Shown: one piece after another, positions 62,907-64,000 of the stretch
How the letters are laid out: the number at the start of each line of letters is the position of its first letter
Position numbering within the stretch: the stretch's first letter is position 1
NCBI RefSeq assembly: GCF_004761875.1
Contig: NZ_SJEY01000002.1
Coordinates: 1-64,000 of the forward strand
Source of the DNA: Roseovarius aestuariivivens
GTDB taxonomy: Bacteria > Pseudomonadota > Alphaproteobacteria > Rhodobacterales > Rhodobacteraceae
DNA length: 64,000 nt
Reading direction: 5' to 3'
Notes under the pieces: generated by a model
Database searches by the model: none
Seen by the model: the letters and a program-made list of their open reading frames with translations, nothing else
What the model was told of the DNA's origin: nothing
Made by a program: the position numbers and the translations under genes

Positions 62907-64000
62907 TCACCCGGCGGCTGCGATGGCCGGCACCGGCGGGCGGGCCTCGGCCGGACAGGCGTCGAGAATCCGCTCAATCAGCGCCTCGCGCCGCAGCGGC
63001 TTGGTCAGGTAATGGTCCAGACCGGCGGCCAGGATCTCTGCATTATCACCTTCCATCGCGTGGGCCGTCATGGCCACCACGGGCGTGTGCCCTCCCGTTT
63101 CTTTTTCCAGCTCCCGTATCCGGGCGGTGGCCTCTTTGCCGTCCATCTCTGGCATCGAGATATCCATGAAGACGAGGTCGGGCTGAAATGCGGTGAAGGC
63201 CGCGACAGCCTCGTGCCCGTTTTCGGCCAGTTCGATTTCTATATCGAGCGCCTTGAGCATCTTGGTGAACACCAGCCTGTTCGTTTTGTTATCTTCCGCC
63301 GCGAGAATACGCATAGCGCGGGGCGGCGTGTGTTCCGGCTCACCGTCAGACGGAGGGAGCGGCGCGGAACGGTCGTCCGTCGCGGTAGCGGGAACGGTTT
63401 CGAGCGCCTTGAACAGGGCACTGCGCAGCACAGGCTTTTGCAGGGTGGCGTGAAGATGAGTCCGCCCCGGATCACAATCCGCGCTGCCGGTATTCGAGCT
63501 GAGAAGGATCACAGGGATATTGCGACCCGACGCATGCACGGCCTCGGCTAGTTCGATCCCATCCATCGCTGGCATCACGTGATTGACCACGATCAGATCG
63601 AATTGATCCTCGACCAGATCCAGCGCCGCCTGCGCGGTTTCGCAAGACCGGGCGAAAAGCCCCAGTCCCTCGAATTGCCGCAAGAGGATTTCCCGGCTCA
63701 GGTCATGCGGCTCCACGATCAGGACGCGTCGCAGGCCCTTGGGCAAACGGCTGTCCACCAGGCCGCCAGGCTCGGCCAAAGGCAGGGTCAGCGCGAACCC
63801 GAAGATCGACCCCTCTCCCTGCACGGATTCGACCCAGATCTCGCCCCCCATAAGCCGAATGAGCTTTTCCGAAATCGCGAGACCTAGACCCGTTCCCTCG
63901 AAACGGCGGTTGGTTTCGTCGTCGACCTGATTGAACTCGCCAAAGACATGTTCGACCTTGTCTTCAGGAATGCCGATGCCGGTGTCCTCGATGGTAACGT
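62907..64000 (-). CDS. Hybrid histidine kinase, C-terminal part (runs off the window)
   Basis: The 5' part lies beyond the window edge. The visible ~364 residues start inside the kinase ATPase domain (TIEDTGIGIP as the G1 box, FEGTGLGLAISEKLIRLMGG as G2). Two receiver domains follow. The second is normal (FMDISMPEMDG with phospho-Asp, AMTAHAM, late Lys in YLTKP). The first has Asn where the phospho-Asp should be (IVVNHVMPAMDG). No C-terminal Hpt domain is present. Its stop abuts that of yaaA. Confidence 0.88.
   Translation of the reverse strand, partial: VTIEDTGIGIPEDKVEHVFGEFNQVDDETNRRFEGTGLGLAISEKLIRLMGGEIWVESVQGEGSIFGFALTLPLAEPGGLVDSRLPKGLRRVLIVEPHDLSREILLRQFEGLGLFARSCETAQAALDLVEDQFDLIVVNHVMPAMDGIELAEAVHASGRNIPVILLSSNTGSADCDPGRTHLHATLQKPVLRSALFKALETVPATATDDRSAPLPPSDGEPEHTPPRAMRILAAEDNKTNRLVFTKMLKALDIEIELAENGHEAVAAFTAFQPDLVFMDISMPEMDGKEATARIRELEKETGGHTPVVAMTAHAMEGDNAEILAAGLDHYLTKPLRREALIERILDACPAEARPPVPAIAAAG

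Overview
This 64 kb window is a high-GC, densely coded stretch of bacterial chromosome. It looks like the Rhodobacterales / Roseobacter group of Alphaproteobacteria. The evidence is the gene families and order: a tauR-xsc-pta-ackA-soeABC block for sulfonate catabolism, glcDEF, an alphaproteobacterial LexA box of the form GAAC-N7-GAAC, and many 4-bp ATGA/GTGA stop-start overlaps. All names come from reading the translated sequence; no database search was run.

Layout. 0.1-6.5 kb: an I78-type inhibitor lipoprotein, a LysR regulator with an EamA exporter, an ArsR regulator coupled to a GT61-like glycosyltransferase, a universal stress protein, and an SOS-type imuB with its own LexA box but no imuA or dnaE2 beside it. 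6.46-8.23 kb: a gene-poor tract with at least two decayed genes. 8.2-13.7 kb: an accessory cluster of SDR, cyclophilin-like protein, three cupins, a carboxymuconolactone-decarboxylase-like protein, an NAD(P)-binding protein and a LysR regulator. Two of these genes carry in-frame stops, so the cluster is partly decayed. 14-19 kb: polA, a 49-residue CXXCH peptide, membrane proteins, a TauE/SafE permease and a DUF1285 protein. 19.1-25.9 kb: a tightly overlapping MoxR ATPase / DUF58 / BatA-DUF4159 / large membrane protein operon. 26.4-30.7 kb: glycolate oxidase glcDEF with a small membrane protein inserted. 30.7-33 kb: two tandem trypsin-like proteases and an hsp20 gene with a heat-shock-type promoter and a probable RNA thermometer.

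33-39.5 kb: a succinate-semialdehyde dehydrogenase, hydrolases, a P1 peptidase, a creatinase, a Tat-exported cyclase-family hydrolase and a DUF1523 protein. 39.5-49.7 kb: the sulfonate block, all on the minus strand. Xsc converts sulfoacetaldehyde and phosphate to acetyl phosphate and sulfite. Pta and AckA pass acetyl phosphate to acetyl-CoA or to acetate plus ATP. SoeABC oxidises sulfite to sulfate and feeds electrons to quinone. TauR is the expected regulator, and paired CTGG-containing direct repeats lie in front of both tauR and xsc. A 48-residue membrane peptide is encoded between soeA and soeB. 49.7-64 kb: a HTH regulator with two small ferredoxin-like-fold monooxygenase-type proteins, a PLP aminotransferase, an animal-type haem peroxidase, pncB, arfB, mepA, an MFS transporter, a thioesterase, yggT, recQ, yaaA and a truncated hybrid histidine kinase at the edge.

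Non-coding points of interest are a ~165-bp dispersed repeat with terminal inverted repeats (two copies, near 37.9 and 55.8 kb), a candidate ROSE thermometer, candidate TauR operators, and an unexplained leader or small-RNA-like locus near 56.5 kb. I saw no tRNA, rRNA, CRISPR array, insertion sequence or prophage.
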